Source: Enterobacteriaceae bacterium UBA5654
GTDB lineage: Bacteria > Pseudomonadota > Gammaproteobacteria > Enterobacterales > Enterobacteriaceae
Assembly (NCBI GenBank): GCA_002421005.1
Contig: DIJC01000019.1
Location: 1 to 64,000 of the forward strand
Direction of reading: 5' to 3'
Length of the DNA stretch: 64,000 bases
Shown here: positions 26,395-35,340 of the stretch, piece by piece
How positions within the stretch are numbered: the stretch's first letter is position 1
Layout: every line of letters starts with the position of its first letter
Position numbers and translations under genes: made by a program
Notes under the pieces: generated by a model
Seen by the model: only the letters and a program-made list of their open reading frames with translations
What the model was told of the DNA's origin: nothing
Databases searched by the model: none

Positions 26395-26933
26395 TGGATA
26401 TCGCGACACCCGTGCGTGCGGGTGTCAGTCTGCAGGCGCTGTTAGCGGCAAAAGAAAGCCGCGCGGCGCGTCAGGCGGACTGGCTGACGCACTATCAACA
26501 ACCGGTTATCTCTCTCACCCTGGTGACGCCGGGGGACGTCAAAGACACGCTGCGCTATCGCAACACCATGGGCGTGGCGCTGCAAATGTGTGACCAGATG
26601 CTCTGGCAGCATCACTGGCAGGTGCTGGACCGTCAGGTCTTGTGGCTGCCGACCGGGCCGGAAGCGATGTGGTGCGTGGCGCATTCAGCGGTGGAAATTA
26701 AAGCCCACTGCGCGTCGCTTGAGCAGACGCATCCGCTCGGCAGGCTATGGGATCTGGATGTTATCTGCCCGCAGGCCGGTCATGTCGGGCGGCTCTCGCT
26801 GGGAACCCATATGCGCCGCTGCCTGATTTGTGACGAACCGGCACACGCCTGCTCGCGTTCGCGCAGGCATCCGGTTGAGCAGGTGATCCGCCGCGTGGAG
26901 ACGATGATTGATGACTGGTTTGCTCGCGACTAA
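26394..26933 (+). CDS. citX: Apo-citrate lyase phosphoribosyl-dephospho-CoA transferase
   Basis: CitX attaches the phosphoribosyl-dephospho-CoA group to apo-CitD. The 179-residue protein carries LGRLWDLDVICP and LGTHMRRCLICDEPAHACSRSRRHP, typical CitX segments. It overlaps citF by one base and citG by about 23 bases, so the last genes of the operon are translationally coupled. Confidence 0.93.
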   Translation: MDIATPVRAGVSLQALLAAKESRAARQADWLTHYQQPVISLTLVTPGDVKDTLRYRNTMGVALQMCDQMLWQHHWQVLDRQVLWLPTGPEAMWCVAHSAVEIKAHCASLEQTHPLGRLWDLDVICPQAGHVGRLSLGTHMRRCLICDEPAHACSRSRRHPVEQVIRRVETMIDDWFARD

Positions 26934-27717
26934 ACCCCGCGACGTCTCTGTCTCCCGGCTGGCTGAAGACGCGCTGTGGCAGGAGCTGGCGCTGACGCCA
27001 AAGCCGGGACTGGTGGATCAACGTAACAGCGGCTCTCACCGCGATATGGATCACGCGCTGTTCGCCCGGAGTATTACGGCAATCGCGCCGTGGTTTTCCC
27101 GCTTTACCGCCCTCGGCGAAGAACATGCGGATAAACCGGCCGCCCAACAGCTTCGATTGCTGCGCCCGATGGGAATGGCCTGCGAACAGGCGATGTATGC
27201 GGCAACCGGAGGCGTAAATACGCATAAAGGCGGCATTTTCGCCCTCGGCCTGCTGTGCTTTGCCGCCGGGCGGGTGCCGGTGATCTCCGCGCAAAGCCTG
27301 TGCCGGGAAGTCAGCGCAATCTGCCACGGACTGGTCACGCGCGAACTGCGCGCGCGCAGCGGTGCGGCGACGGCAGGCGAGCGGCAGTTTCAGCAGTTTG
27401 GCCTGACCGGGGCGCGCGGCGAGGCGGAAAGCGGCTTTGCCACGGTGCAGGCCATTCTTCCCCACTGGCGGCGGGACAGACAGCATGAGATGTTGCTGCG
27501 CCTGTTCGCCATCAACCCTGACAGCAATCTGGTATCGCGCGGGGGAATGGACGGGCTTCGTTACGTGCAGAAATACGCGCAGACATTGCTGGCTGAAGGC
27601 TGGGATCGTGCGGCGCTGGAGCGGATGGACTGTGCGCTGATGGCGCGCAATTTAAGTCCTGGCGGCAGTGCGGATTTACTGTCGGTGGCGTGGGTACTGG
27701 GGGAGTGCGGCGGATGA
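26911..27717 (+). CDS. citG: Triphosphoribosyl-dephospho-CoA synthase
   Basis: CitG joins ATP and dephospho-CoA to make the citrate lyase prosthetic-group precursor. The 268-residue protein shows TPKPGLVDQRNSGSHRDMDHALF and GGVNTHKGGIFALG, both CitG/MdcB signatures. I prefer the ATG at 26911; a TTG lies one codon upstream. It is the last citrate gene, convergent with gcd. Confidence 0.94.
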   Translation: MTGLLATKPRDVSVSRLAEDALWQELALTPKPGLVDQRNSGSHRDMDHALFARSITAIAPWFSRFTALGEEHADKPAAQQLRLLRPMGMACEQAMYAATGGVNTHKGGIFALGLLCFAAGRVPVISAQSLCREVSAICHGLVTRELRARSGAATAGERQFQQFGLTGARGEAESGFATVQAILPHWRRDRQHEMLLRLFAINPDSNLVSRGGMDGLRYVQKYAQTLLAEGWDRAALERMDCALMARNLSPGGSADLLSVAWVLGECGG

Positions 27718-27719
27718 TA

Positions 27720-27746
27720 AGCCCCTCTCCCGCAGGAAGAGGGGCT
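27720..27746. terminator. Hairpin between citG and gcd
   Basis: AGCCCCTCT pairs with AGAGGGGCT (9 bp, 9-nt loop) between the convergent stops. No T run is present on either side, so it may act with Rho or only as a 3'-end stabiliser. Confidence 0.5.
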
Positions 27747-27755
27747 GTGCCTGGG

Positions 27756-30146
27756 TTACTTCTCGTCGTCCGGCAGGGCGTAGGCAACAATATAGTCGCC
27801 CATCTTCGTGCCAAACGAACCGTGACCCCCTGCGGAAATGACCACGTACTGCTTGCCATTCACGTCATAGGTCATCGGCGTGGCCTGACCGCCTGCGGGC
27901 AGACGACCTTCCCACAGTTTGTCGCCGTTGCTCATGTTATAAGCACGCAGGTAGTTATCCGCCGTGGCACCAATAAACAGCACGTTACCGGCGGTGGAGA
28001 TTGGACCGCCCAGCATCGGCATCCCTAAGTTGAACGGCAGCTTAAACGGCAGCGGGAACGGCAGGCTGTCGCGCGGAGTACCGATACGTTTTTTCCATAC
28101 CACGTTGTTGGTTTTCAGATCCAGCGCGGAGATATAACCCCAGGCAGGCTGCTTACACGGCAGACCAAATGGTGACAGGAACGGATTCAGGGTAACGCCA
28201 TAGGGTACGCCGTACTGCGGCTGAATACCGGCTTCCGTACCGCTGCCTTTCGCATCTTTCGGCTGTTCCATTGGATTGCCAGGACCACGCGGGATCAGCT
28301 TCGAGACAAACGGCAGCGCCATCGGGTTGGCAATCGCGACCTGGCGGTCAGGATCAACCGAAATTCCGCCCCATTCGAACATCCCCAGGTTGCCAGGGAA
28401 CACCAGCGTGCCCTGCTCGGACGGCGGGGTGAAGATGCCTTCATAGCGCATCTGCTGGAAGATAACCCGGCACACCAGCTGGTCGAACATGGTTGCGCCC
28501 CACATATCCGCACCGCTCAGATCTTTCTTCGGACGGAAGCTCAGATCGGAGAACGGCTGGGTTTTGGTGACGTAATCACCTTTTGCCGCACCCTGCGGAA
28601 CCGGTTTTTCCGGTGCCGGAACGACCAGTTCACCGTTACGGCGATCCAGCACGAAAATGTTACCGGTTTTCGCGGGCGCATAAACCACCGGCACCGTCTG
28701 ACCGTTAACGGTAATGTCCGCCAGCGTCGGCTGGGACGGCATATCCATATCCCACAGATCGTGGTGAACGGTCTGATAACTCCACGCCAGTTTCCCGGTA
28801 GTGGCATTCAGCGCCAGAATGGAACTGGCATAGCGTTCCTGCTCCGGCGTGCGGTTGCCACCCCAGATATCCGGCGTGGAAACGCCCATCGGCAGGTAAA
28901 CCAGATCCAGTTTCGCATCGTAAGCGGCAGGTGCCCATGAGTTCGGCGAGTTAAAGGTAAAGGTGTGTTCATCCGACGGGACGGCGTTAGGATCTTTCGC
29001 GCCCGGATCGAAGGCCCACAGCAGGTCGCCGGTATTAACGTCAAAACCACGGATCACCCCGGAGGTTTCACGCACCGAGAAGTTATCCGTCACCGAACCG
29101 GCAATCACGATAGTTTTATCGGTAATGATGGGCGGGGAGGTCGGTTCATACAGGCCCGGCGTGGTATCCGGCATATTGGTTTGCAGATTCAGAATGCCTT
29201 TATTCGCAAAGGATTCGCACAGCTTGCCGGTTTCCGCGTTGATGGCAAACAGACGGCCATCGTTAACCGGCAGGATGATGCGGCGCGGACAATCTGCCAC
29301 AACGTTAGCCGGGGCGCTTTCCGCTTTTGCTTCGTGGTAAGACACGCCACGGCAGGTAATGTGCTGGAAAGACGGATTGGAATTTAGCTGCGGATCAAAG
29401 TGCCATTTCTCTTTACCGGTAGCGGCATCAAGCGCAAATAAACGCTGGTGCGCGGTACACAGATACAGCGTGTCACCCACTTTAATCGGCGTCACTTCAT
29501 TGGTCAGTTCGCCCGGATCGTTTTCCCGCTTCAGATCGCCGGTGCGGAACACCCACGCTTCTTTCAGCTTATGGACGTTATCGGCGTTAATCTGCTTCAG
29601 CGGCGAGTAACGCTGGCCTTCCTGATTGCGTCCGTACGCGGGCCAGTCCTGATCGGCGACCGGGGAAATCGGCGTGGCAGGCGTGGCGTCGGCGCTCAGC
29701 GTGCCGTGAACTTCCTGCGGATCGTTAAAGCCTGCCCAGGTCAGAATGCCGCCGCTAATGAGCAGCGCCACCACCAGTGCCGCCACGGCTCCGGCAGAAG
29801 GGAAAATCAGACGACGCCAGACAAATGGCAGGATCAGCCAGATACCGAAGAATACCAGGATGTCGCTGCGCGGGGTTAATGCCCAGAAGTCAAAGCCGAC
29901 TTCCCAGACGCCCCAAATCATCGACCCAAGCAGGATGGCGGCATACAGCCACAGCGCCGAGCGCCTGCTGCGCCAGAGTAGCCAGGTCACGCCCAGCATC
30001 AGTAAGCCTGCGATGGGGTAGTACCAGGAGCCGCCAATCGCGACCAGCCAGACCCCGCCAATTAACAGGTACAGGCCGCAGAAGGCGGCAAATAGCGCTG
30101 TTAACGTCACCAGAATTCGTGACGTATGTGGTTTTATTTCTGCCAT
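27756..30146 (-). CDS. gcd: PQQ-dependent membrane glucose dehydrogenase
   Basis: This quinoprotein oxidises glucose to gluconolactone in the periplasm and feeds electrons to ubiquinone. The 796-residue protein has five N-terminal membrane segments (about 1-140) and a periplasmic eight-bladed propeller with PQQ-enzyme Trp repeats. The region with the family catalytic Asp is present (HHDLWDMDMPSQP). No PQQ synthesis genes occur in the window, so holoenzyme may depend on genes elsewhere or external PQQ. It is divergent from hpt with a shared CRP site. Confidence 0.97.
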   Translation of the reverse strand: MAEIKPHTSRILVTLTALFAAFCGLYLLIGGVWLVAIGGSWYYPIAGLLMLGVTWLLWRSRRSALWLYAAILLGSMIWGVWEVGFDFWALTPRSDILVFFGIWLILPFVWRRLIFPSAGAVAALVVALLISGGILTWAGFNDPQEVHGTLSADATPATPISPVADQDWPAYGRNQEGQRYSPLKQINADNVHKLKEAWVFRTGDLKRENDPGELTNEVTPIKVGDTLYLCTAHQRLFALDAATGKEKWHFDPQLNSNPSFQHITCRGVSYHEAKAESAPANVVADCPRRIILPVNDGRLFAINAETGKLCESFANKGILNLQTNMPDTTPGLYEPTSPPIITDKTIVIAGSVTDNFSVRETSGVIRGFDVNTGDLLWAFDPGAKDPNAVPSDEHTFTFNSPNSWAPAAYDAKLDLVYLPMGVSTPDIWGGNRTPEQERYASSILALNATTGKLAWSYQTVHHDLWDMDMPSQPTLADITVNGQTVPVVYAPAKTGNIFVLDRRNGELVVPAPEKPVPQGAAKGDYVTKTQPFSDLSFRPKKDLSGADMWGATMFDQLVCRVIFQQMRYEGIFTPPSEQGTLVFPGNLGMFEWGGISVDPDRQVAIANPMALPFVSKLIPRGPGNPMEQPKDAKGSGTEAGIQPQYGVPYGVTLNPFLSPFGLPCKQPAWGYISALDLKTNNVVWKKRIGTPRDSLPFPLPFKLPFNLGMPMLGGPISTAGNVLFIGATADNYLRAYNMSNGDKLWEGRLPAGGQATPMTYDVNGKQYVVISAGGHGSFGTKMGDYIVAYALPDDEK

Positions 30147-30207
30147 AAAAGGACACTCGTCAGATTAATTAATATTTTAATAGCAATTCATTATAGGATT
30201 TAACATG

Positions 30208-30223
30208 TGTGATCGTCATCACA
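30208..30223. promoter_or_regulatory. Perfect CRP site between gcd and hpt
   Basis: TGTGA-TCGTCA-TCACA matches the CRP consensus exactly. In E. coli the two divergent genes share overlapping control elements, with cAMP-CRP acting oppositely on gcd and hpt; the conserved arrangement suggests the same here. Confidence 0.9.
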
Positions 30224-30352
30224 AAATGAGCTTTCTTAACGGATCGCCCGTTAAAATAGTTTTGCTGGTATACTGCGGGACTTACTAATCAATGCCGCCT
30301 TTATCTGCGGCGGCGTTGAGTGATTTACCTAAAAAATCATATGGTTAGTTAA

Positions 30353-30889
30353 ATGAAACATACTGTGGAAGTGATGATCCCCGAAGCGGAGATCAAGGCG
30401 CGTATTGCTGAGCTGGGTCAGCAAATTACCGAACGTTATCAGGACAGCGGCAGCGAAATGGTGCTGGTGGGACTGCTGCGCGGCTCGTTTATGTTTATGG
30501 CGGATTTGTGCCGTGAGGTGCGAGTGTCGCATGAAGTCGATTTTATGACCGCCTCCAGCTACGGTAGCGGCATGTCCTCGACCCGCGATGTGAAAATCCT
30601 CAAGGATCTGGATGAAGATATTCGCGGCAAGGACGTGCTGATTGTCGAGGACATCATTGATTCCGGCAATACGCTGTCAAAAGTGCGCGAAATCCTCAGC
30701 CTGCGCGAGCCGAAATCGCTGGCCATTTGTACGCTGCTTGATAAGCCTTCACGCCGCGAAGTGGACGTTAACGTCGAGTATGTCGGGTTTTCGATCCCGG
30801 ATGAGTTCGTGGTGGGTTACGGAATTGATTATGCTCAGCGTTACCGCCATCTGCCCTATGTTGGCAAAGTGGTGATGCTGGACGAGTAG
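30353..30889 (+). CDS. hpt: Hypoxanthine phosphoribosyltransferase
   Basis: A purine salvage enzyme converting hypoxanthine (and guanine less well) plus PRPP to nucleotide. The 178-residue protein has the PRPP-binding loop VLIVEDIIDSGNTLS (about residues 97-111) and matches E. coli Hpt over its length. Its leader carries the CRP site at 30208. Confidence 0.97.
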   Translation: MKHTVEVMIPEAEIKARIAELGQQITERYQDSGSEMVLVGLLRGSFMFMADLCREVRVSHEVDFMTASSYGSGMSSTRDVKILKDLDEDIRGKDVLIVEDIIDSGNTLSKVREILSLREPKSLAICTLLDKPSRREVDVNVEYVGFSIPDEFVVGYGIDYAQRYRHLPYVGKVVMLDE

Positions 30890-30913
30890 GGTGTCTGACA
30901 GACTTCAACGTTA

Positions 30914-30935
30914 AAGGCAGGGAAAACCCTGCCTT
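30914..30935. terminator. Hairpin between hpt and the autotransporter gene
   Basis: AAGGCAGGG pairs perfectly with CCCTGCCTT around AAAA, between convergent hpt and the autotransporter gene. Only short T stretches follow. Confidence 0.65.
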
Positions 30936-30960
30936 GTGTACGATGAGATAAAGCGGATTA

Positions 30961-33900
30961 TCAGAACTGATAGCCGTAATTAAGCATCAGGCCTTTGTCG
31001 CTGATACCGTCTTCACGCCAGCTGAAGGCTTCCGCGCGCAGCTGGCTGGTTTTCTGCATGTAGCTGACGCCGACGGAGGCAAGGCTGTTAATTCCGCCGC
31101 CCTGTTCACCACTGTCAATATTAAAGCGCTGACCAGCCGCCCCCTGCAGTTCGCCGTTACGCTGGCTCTGGTTAAAGCTGAGATTCGGGCTGCCCTCGAC
31201 CATCGCGTTAACCGCCCAGCCGTTGCTGCCTTTATAGTCCAGCTTCATGCCAACGGTGGCATCCACTGCCGTTTTCGAACCGCTGCTCATCTGCAGGTTG
31301 AAATCACCGGCGCCGGTTTCGTTCATACCGTTGTCACTGCTGTGGCGGAATTTAACGCCTGCCAGCGGTGCGATGCTCAGTTCGTCGCTCAGGCTGAACG
31401 ATTTGCTGAACTGAGAGCGCCACTCCAGATACTGCTGAACGGAGTCGGAGCTGCCGGCGGTATTGACTGCGCCGTAGTTGACCAGACGGTCGCTCTGCAG
31501 CTGCTGGAAGTCGTAACGCAGGCTGTTGCTCAGCACCACATCATCGGCAAACTGCATGTCATGCTGCATACCGAAGAACTGGCTGAAGCCGCCGGTCAGA
31601 CCGTTGTCCCCTGCGTCTTTGGCCTTGCCGTTGGTGATGCGCGCCATACCGTACTGCAGGTTCAGGTTCTGTGCCGGGGTCAGGTCAAAGCGCTGGCTGA
31701 GCGAGAGCATGTCGAAGCGGGCGTCGTTGCCCAGTTCGGCGCGGCTGTCGTTCTGCGCGATGACGTTAAAGCCGAGGCCGCTTTCGGTTTTCACTTCGCT
31801 GTTGTGCAGCATGTTGAAGCGGTTGCTGAGCACGCGTGACTCACGACCGGCCGTCACGGCTTTCATACCGGAGAGCTGGCGCATGGCGTCAGTGACCTGC
31901 GCGGCGGTTTCCAGGTTGAGGCTGTTGTACAGCGCGTTGTTGGTGTAGCCCGCGTCAAGCGCCTGCGCCATATCGCTGACCCCGCTGTCGGTGACGACGT
32001 CGGTGTAGGCGTTTTTGGTCATGGTCACATCCACGTTGCCGCTGCTGTCCTTGCTGGCGCTGGCGTTCCACACGGCGCTGCCGGAGGTGATATTCTCTTC
32101 CCCCTGGATATCCTGGCCGGTGAAGACGTTATCCATCGTGACGCTTTGCGCGCTGGTGCCCAGCGCAAAGCCGGTATTGACCTTCGCCTCTTCAATGGTG
32201 TAGCTGTCGGCAGAGTAGGTGCCGTAGCTGCCGTTGGCGCGGGTGCCGACGGTGTAGCCCTGCACGGTGTTCTGTACCACGCTGTCATCTTCGCCGCGTA
32301 CCAGACTGGAGCCGGTGACGCCGGGAGCAATATAGTACGTACCGTAGTTGATTAATCTGGCGGGTGTGTTACCGGAGCTACTGGCGGCGCCACCACGGTC
32401 AAAGACGGCGGAGTCATTGGCATAGACGTTCACCACGCCCGTACTGCCGTTAATGGCAACACTGTTGCCGTCAAACGCTTTGAAGGCGGTCATGCCTGTC
32501 CCGTTCTTCGAGGCTTCCTGCTCCAGACCCAGATTAATGGTGCCGTTATTTACTGACGTTGTGCCGGCATAGTCATAAAATACCGTGGAGTTATTGCCGT
32601 TAATGGTGATGGTGCCGTTATTGGTCAGCGTCCCCGGCGGATTACCGGAGAAGATGACGTCTTCCTTGGCGATGGTGATGTTATCGCCGGTGGCGGTAAT
32701 AATGCCGTCGTTGGTGAAATTCCCTGAACCCGAATAGAGATACACCCCATTTCGCTTATAGGCTTCGCTGGGACCGAGGGTATTGGTCAGGTTCACCGTC
32801 GCGCCGCTGTGGTTAGTAAAATCCAGTTGTCCGGCCTTTATTTGATGATTAGCGGATCCATCAGTAAAATAGACAGGATTATTGTTCATATCCTCAGTAT
32901 AGTTACTGAACAGCATAGTGCCATAGTTATCAAAATAGCCCTGGCCGTTTTGCGTGTAGGCAACGTGTAAACCAGGTCTGGCTGTAATATCACCGTCAAC
33001 ATTGCTGAGGGTTAGCGTGCTGTTTTTACCCACCACCACGCGGGCATTTTCGCCATCAAGGTAAAAATTGCTGGCATCATAATCGTCATCGAAGGCCAGA
33101 TTGGCGTCGCCGCTCATCAGGTAAGTGGTTTCCGCCTTAATCGTAATGAACATCTCCTCCAGGGACGTATTCGGAGCGTTTTGGATGTTGGTTTCACCGG
33201 TATTTTCATAGACCGCTGACGTTTTGCCTTTGTTGGCGAACTCTTTTACTTCGCCGCCGGACACGGTCAGGCCATCCATGGTTTCGTAAGTCGATAACTG
33301 GACCTTGTTGCCCTGCTCGTCAAATTGCCACCGACCACGGTAATCAATAGCGCCACTGGCATCTTTATGCGCGGCGATATAGCCGTCGGTTTTACCGGTG
33401 GTCTGATCCACTGCAGTGATGACATATTCATTGCCCGTGGCGTCAGCGACAAGCCAGGTGCCGTCTGACTGCTCTGTGCCCTGCATTGGCGTGGCGCCAT
33501 CGCCAAACGTGAAGGTGGCGCTTTTGGTCTCTGCGAGCGGCTCGCTGGACGTCACGGTCAGGTTGTTCGGGAACGTTTTGCTGTAAATAACAGGTTCATC
33601 CGGGGTATCAGGCGTATCCGGGGTATCAGGCGTATCCGGGGTGTCAGGCGTATCCGGGGTGTCAGGCGTGTCCGGGGTATCAGGCGTATCCGGGGTATCA
33701 GGCGTATCCGGGATAACAGGCGTATCCGGGGTATCAGGCGTGTCCGGGGTATCAGGCGTATCCGGGGTATCAGGTGTATCCGGAGTATCAGGTGTATCCG
33801 GGGTATCAGGCGTATTCGGGGTGTGATCGCTGCCACCGCCGCCACCGCCGCCGCTGGCCGCAATAGCGATACCCGCCACGGCAGCGACGCCCGCGACGCT

Positions 33901-34089
33901 GCCCCATATCACTTTATTACTTAAACCATTGTCCGTCAGGCAACTGGCGGGCAGTTTCTTCTTCTGCTCGGGCGTTAGTTTGCTGATATCCTTCGGACAG
34001 GTGGTGTCAATATTCAGTGGCGTGGCGGCATGTGCATAATTAGCTGAAAGCGCCATCGCTATGCCCATGCTTATTAGTTTGTATTTCAT
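30961..34089 (-). CDS. Type Va autotransporter with PDT-repeat linker
   Basis: A 1042-residue surface protein. Signal peptide 1-21 (cleavage AHA-ATP); a Cys31/Cys50 pair around a Lys-rich loop; a second hydrophobic stretch about 60-79 (VIWGSVAGVAAVAGIAIAAS) followed by a run of seven Gly; a Pro-Asp-Thr repeat linker about 92-163; a beta-helix-like passenger about 165-750 rich in Asn/Gly/Thr; and a C-terminal beta-barrel of about 270 residues ending in LMLNYGYQF, with the terminal Phe typical for Bam recognition. I see no protease or lipase motif, so adhesion is the default guess. The gene is absent from this site in E. coli K-12, so it is accessory. Confidence 0.9.
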   Translation of the reverse strand: MKYKLISMGIAMALSANYAHAATPLNIDTTCPKDISKLTPEQKKKLPASCLTDNGLSNKVIWGSVAGVAAVAGIAIAASGGGGGGGSDHTPNTPDTPDTPDTPDTPDTPDTPDTPDTPDTPDTPVIPDTPDTPDTPDTPDTPDTPDTPDTPDTPDTPDTPDTPDEPVIYSKTFPNNLTVTSSEPLAETKSATFTFGDGATPMQGTEQSDGTWLVADATGNEYVITAVDQTTGKTDGYIAAHKDASGAIDYRGRWQFDEQGNKVQLSTYETMDGLTVSGGEVKEFANKGKTSAVYENTGETNIQNAPNTSLEEMFITIKAETTYLMSGDANLAFDDDYDASNFYLDGENARVVVGKNSTLTLSNVDGDITARPGLHVAYTQNGQGYFDNYGTMLFSNYTEDMNNNPVYFTDGSANHQIKAGQLDFTNHSGATVNLTNTLGPSEAYKRNGVYLYSGSGNFTNDGIITATGDNITIAKEDVIFSGNPPGTLTNNGTITINGNNSTVFYDYAGTTSVNNGTINLGLEQEASKNGTGMTAFKAFDGNSVAINGSTGVVNVYANDSAVFDRGGAASSSGNTPARLINYGTYYIAPGVTGSSLVRGEDDSVVQNTVQGYTVGTRANGSYGTYSADSYTIEEAKVNTGFALGTSAQSVTMDNVFTGQDIQGEENITSGSAVWNASASKDSSGNVDVTMTKNAYTDVVTDSGVSDMAQALDAGYTNNALYNSLNLETAAQVTDAMRQLSGMKAVTAGRESRVLSNRFNMLHNSEVKTESGLGFNVIAQNDSRAELGNDARFDMLSLSQRFDLTPAQNLNLQYGMARITNGKAKDAGDNGLTGGFSQFFGMQHDMQFADDVVLSNSLRYDFQQLQSDRLVNYGAVNTAGSSDSVQQYLEWRSQFSKSFSLSDELSIAPLAGVKFRHSSDNGMNETGAGDFNLQMSSGSKTAVDATVGMKLDYKGSNGWAVNAMVEGSPNLSFNQSQRNGELQGAAGQRFNIDSGEQGGGINSLASVGVSYMQKTSQLRAEAFSWREDGISDKGLMLNYGYQF
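33599..33814 (-). repeat. Twelve 18-bp tandem repeats encoding (TPD)n
   Basis: Exactly 12 units of 18 bp, consensus TCCGGGGTATCAGGCGTA on the plus strand, with a degenerate 13th. Each encodes two Pro-Asp-Thr triplets; the seventh unit is altered to give VI in place of DT. The unit length preserves frame when copies are gained or lost. Confidence 0.97.
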
Positions 34090-34570
34090 AAAAATCCTTT
34101 TATCTTTAATTAGTAACTTGTTCTGCTTTATTCAGGCAAATTAAAGCAGTTGGTTGGATATATATTATCCTGCGCATTTTTACTAACGTAACTGCTATAC
34201 TTGCGTTTTGTTAACCTAACCAGTATGCTTGTGTGATATTAACAGGATTTAGAATTGTTTTGTATATACTAATAAAAAATTAATTCTATTGATTCATATT
34301 GTGAATATTTGAGAGGGGATCAATCAATAATTACCGGGGGTAGATCAATAAAATAACCGGTTGTGCTGTTTATTTGCCTGTGAATTATTTATGTGAATTA
34401 TGTTTCCCCGCCAATTATTTTTCACGGAAGCGGTAAAGAGTCTGACTGTCAGCATTTTCGGGGCGAATGGATGCTGCGTCCTGGTTCTGATTTGCTAATA
34501 TTTGTGGAAAAGCGGCGTTCGTTGTAAGAGGCCGGGTAAAGTAAAGTCTGTACCCGGCTTTTGGGAAGGC
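34090..34570. other. AT-rich intergenic region upstream of the autotransporter gene
   Basis: About 480 bp with no convincing gene, much more AT-rich than its surroundings. It must hold the autotransporter promoter. Such composition next to an accessory surface gene is typical of H-NS-silenced DNA, which is inference. A hairpin (GCCGGGTA 34531-34538 with TACCCGGC 34551-34558) lies at its right end, just past the can stop. Confidence 0.6.
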
Positions 34571-35233
34571 TTATTTGTGGTTGATGTGCTTCTGGCGCAG
34601 GTTGGAAATACCTTTCCGGTAGTGCTGTTCCAGCGTTTCGCGGTTGGTGGCAGTCACGTCCAGATTGCGCAGCAGCCCGTCGTGGATGCCGTAGGCCCAG
34701 CCGTGGATCGTCACTTTCTGCCCGCGTTTCCACGCCGACTGCATAATGGTGGAGTGGCCGAGGTTATAAACCTGTTCCATCACATTCAGCTCACACAGCG
34801 TATCCAGACGACGCTCCTGCGGCATTTCGCCGAGCAGCGAGCTATGCTTAAACCAGATATCACGAATATGCAGCAGCCAGTTATCGATAAGCCCCAGTTC
34901 AGGGTTTTCGACCGCCGCCTGCACGCCGCCGCAGCCGTAGTGGCCGCAGATAATAATGTGTTCCACCTCCAGCACATCCACGGCATACTGAACGACGGAG
35001 AGGCAGTTCAGATCGGTGTGGATGACCAGATTGGCCACGTTACGGTGAACGAATAATTCCCCTGGTTCAAGACCGGTTAAACGTTCTGCGGGAACGCGAC
35101 TGTCAGAACATCCAATCCATAGAAAGCGCGGTTTTTGGGCCTGCGCCAGCGTTGCAAAAAATCCCGGATCCTCTTCTACCAGCATTTTTGACCATAGTGC
35201 ATTGTTGCTGATGAGTGTATCTATGTCTTTCAT
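34571..35233 (-). CDS. can: Beta-class carbonic anhydrase
   Basis: This zinc enzyme interconverts CO2 and bicarbonate, supplying bicarbonate for carboxylations at ambient CO2. The 220-residue protein has the zinc ligands Cys42 and Asp44 (IGCSDSRVPAE) and His98 and Cys101 (CGHYGCGG), at the same positions as E. coli Can. It stands alone, divergent from yadG. Confidence 0.97.
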   Translation of the reverse strand: MKDIDTLISNNALWSKMLVEEDPGFFATLAQAQKPRFLWIGCSDSRVPAERLTGLEPGELFVHRNVANLVIHTDLNCLSVVQYAVDVLEVEHIIICGHYGCGGVQAAVENPELGLIDNWLLHIRDIWFKHSSLLGEMPQERRLDTLCELNVMEQVYNLGHSTIMQSAWKRGQKVTIHGWAYGIHDGLLRNLDVTATNRETLEQHYRKGISNLRQKHINHK

Positions 35234-35340
35234 GGAGGTTAACGACCTGTAACCAAGTTAGTGCGTTGGGCTAATATAGGTCAACTCCATCATTTTTTAA
35301 ACCACACATAGAGTGTCAGAAAAAAGGTAAGTGATAATCC

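Noticed and set aside
33599..33814. CRISPR-like regular repeat array
   Set aside because: Units are contiguous 18-mers without spacers and lie inside a coding frame; they are a coding tandem repeat.
33641..33826. Plus-strand open frame encoding a repetitive SGV polypeptide
   Set aside because: It is the antisense reading of the (TPD)n repeat in the autotransporter; it has no ribosome site and is open only because the 18-bp unit lacks stops.
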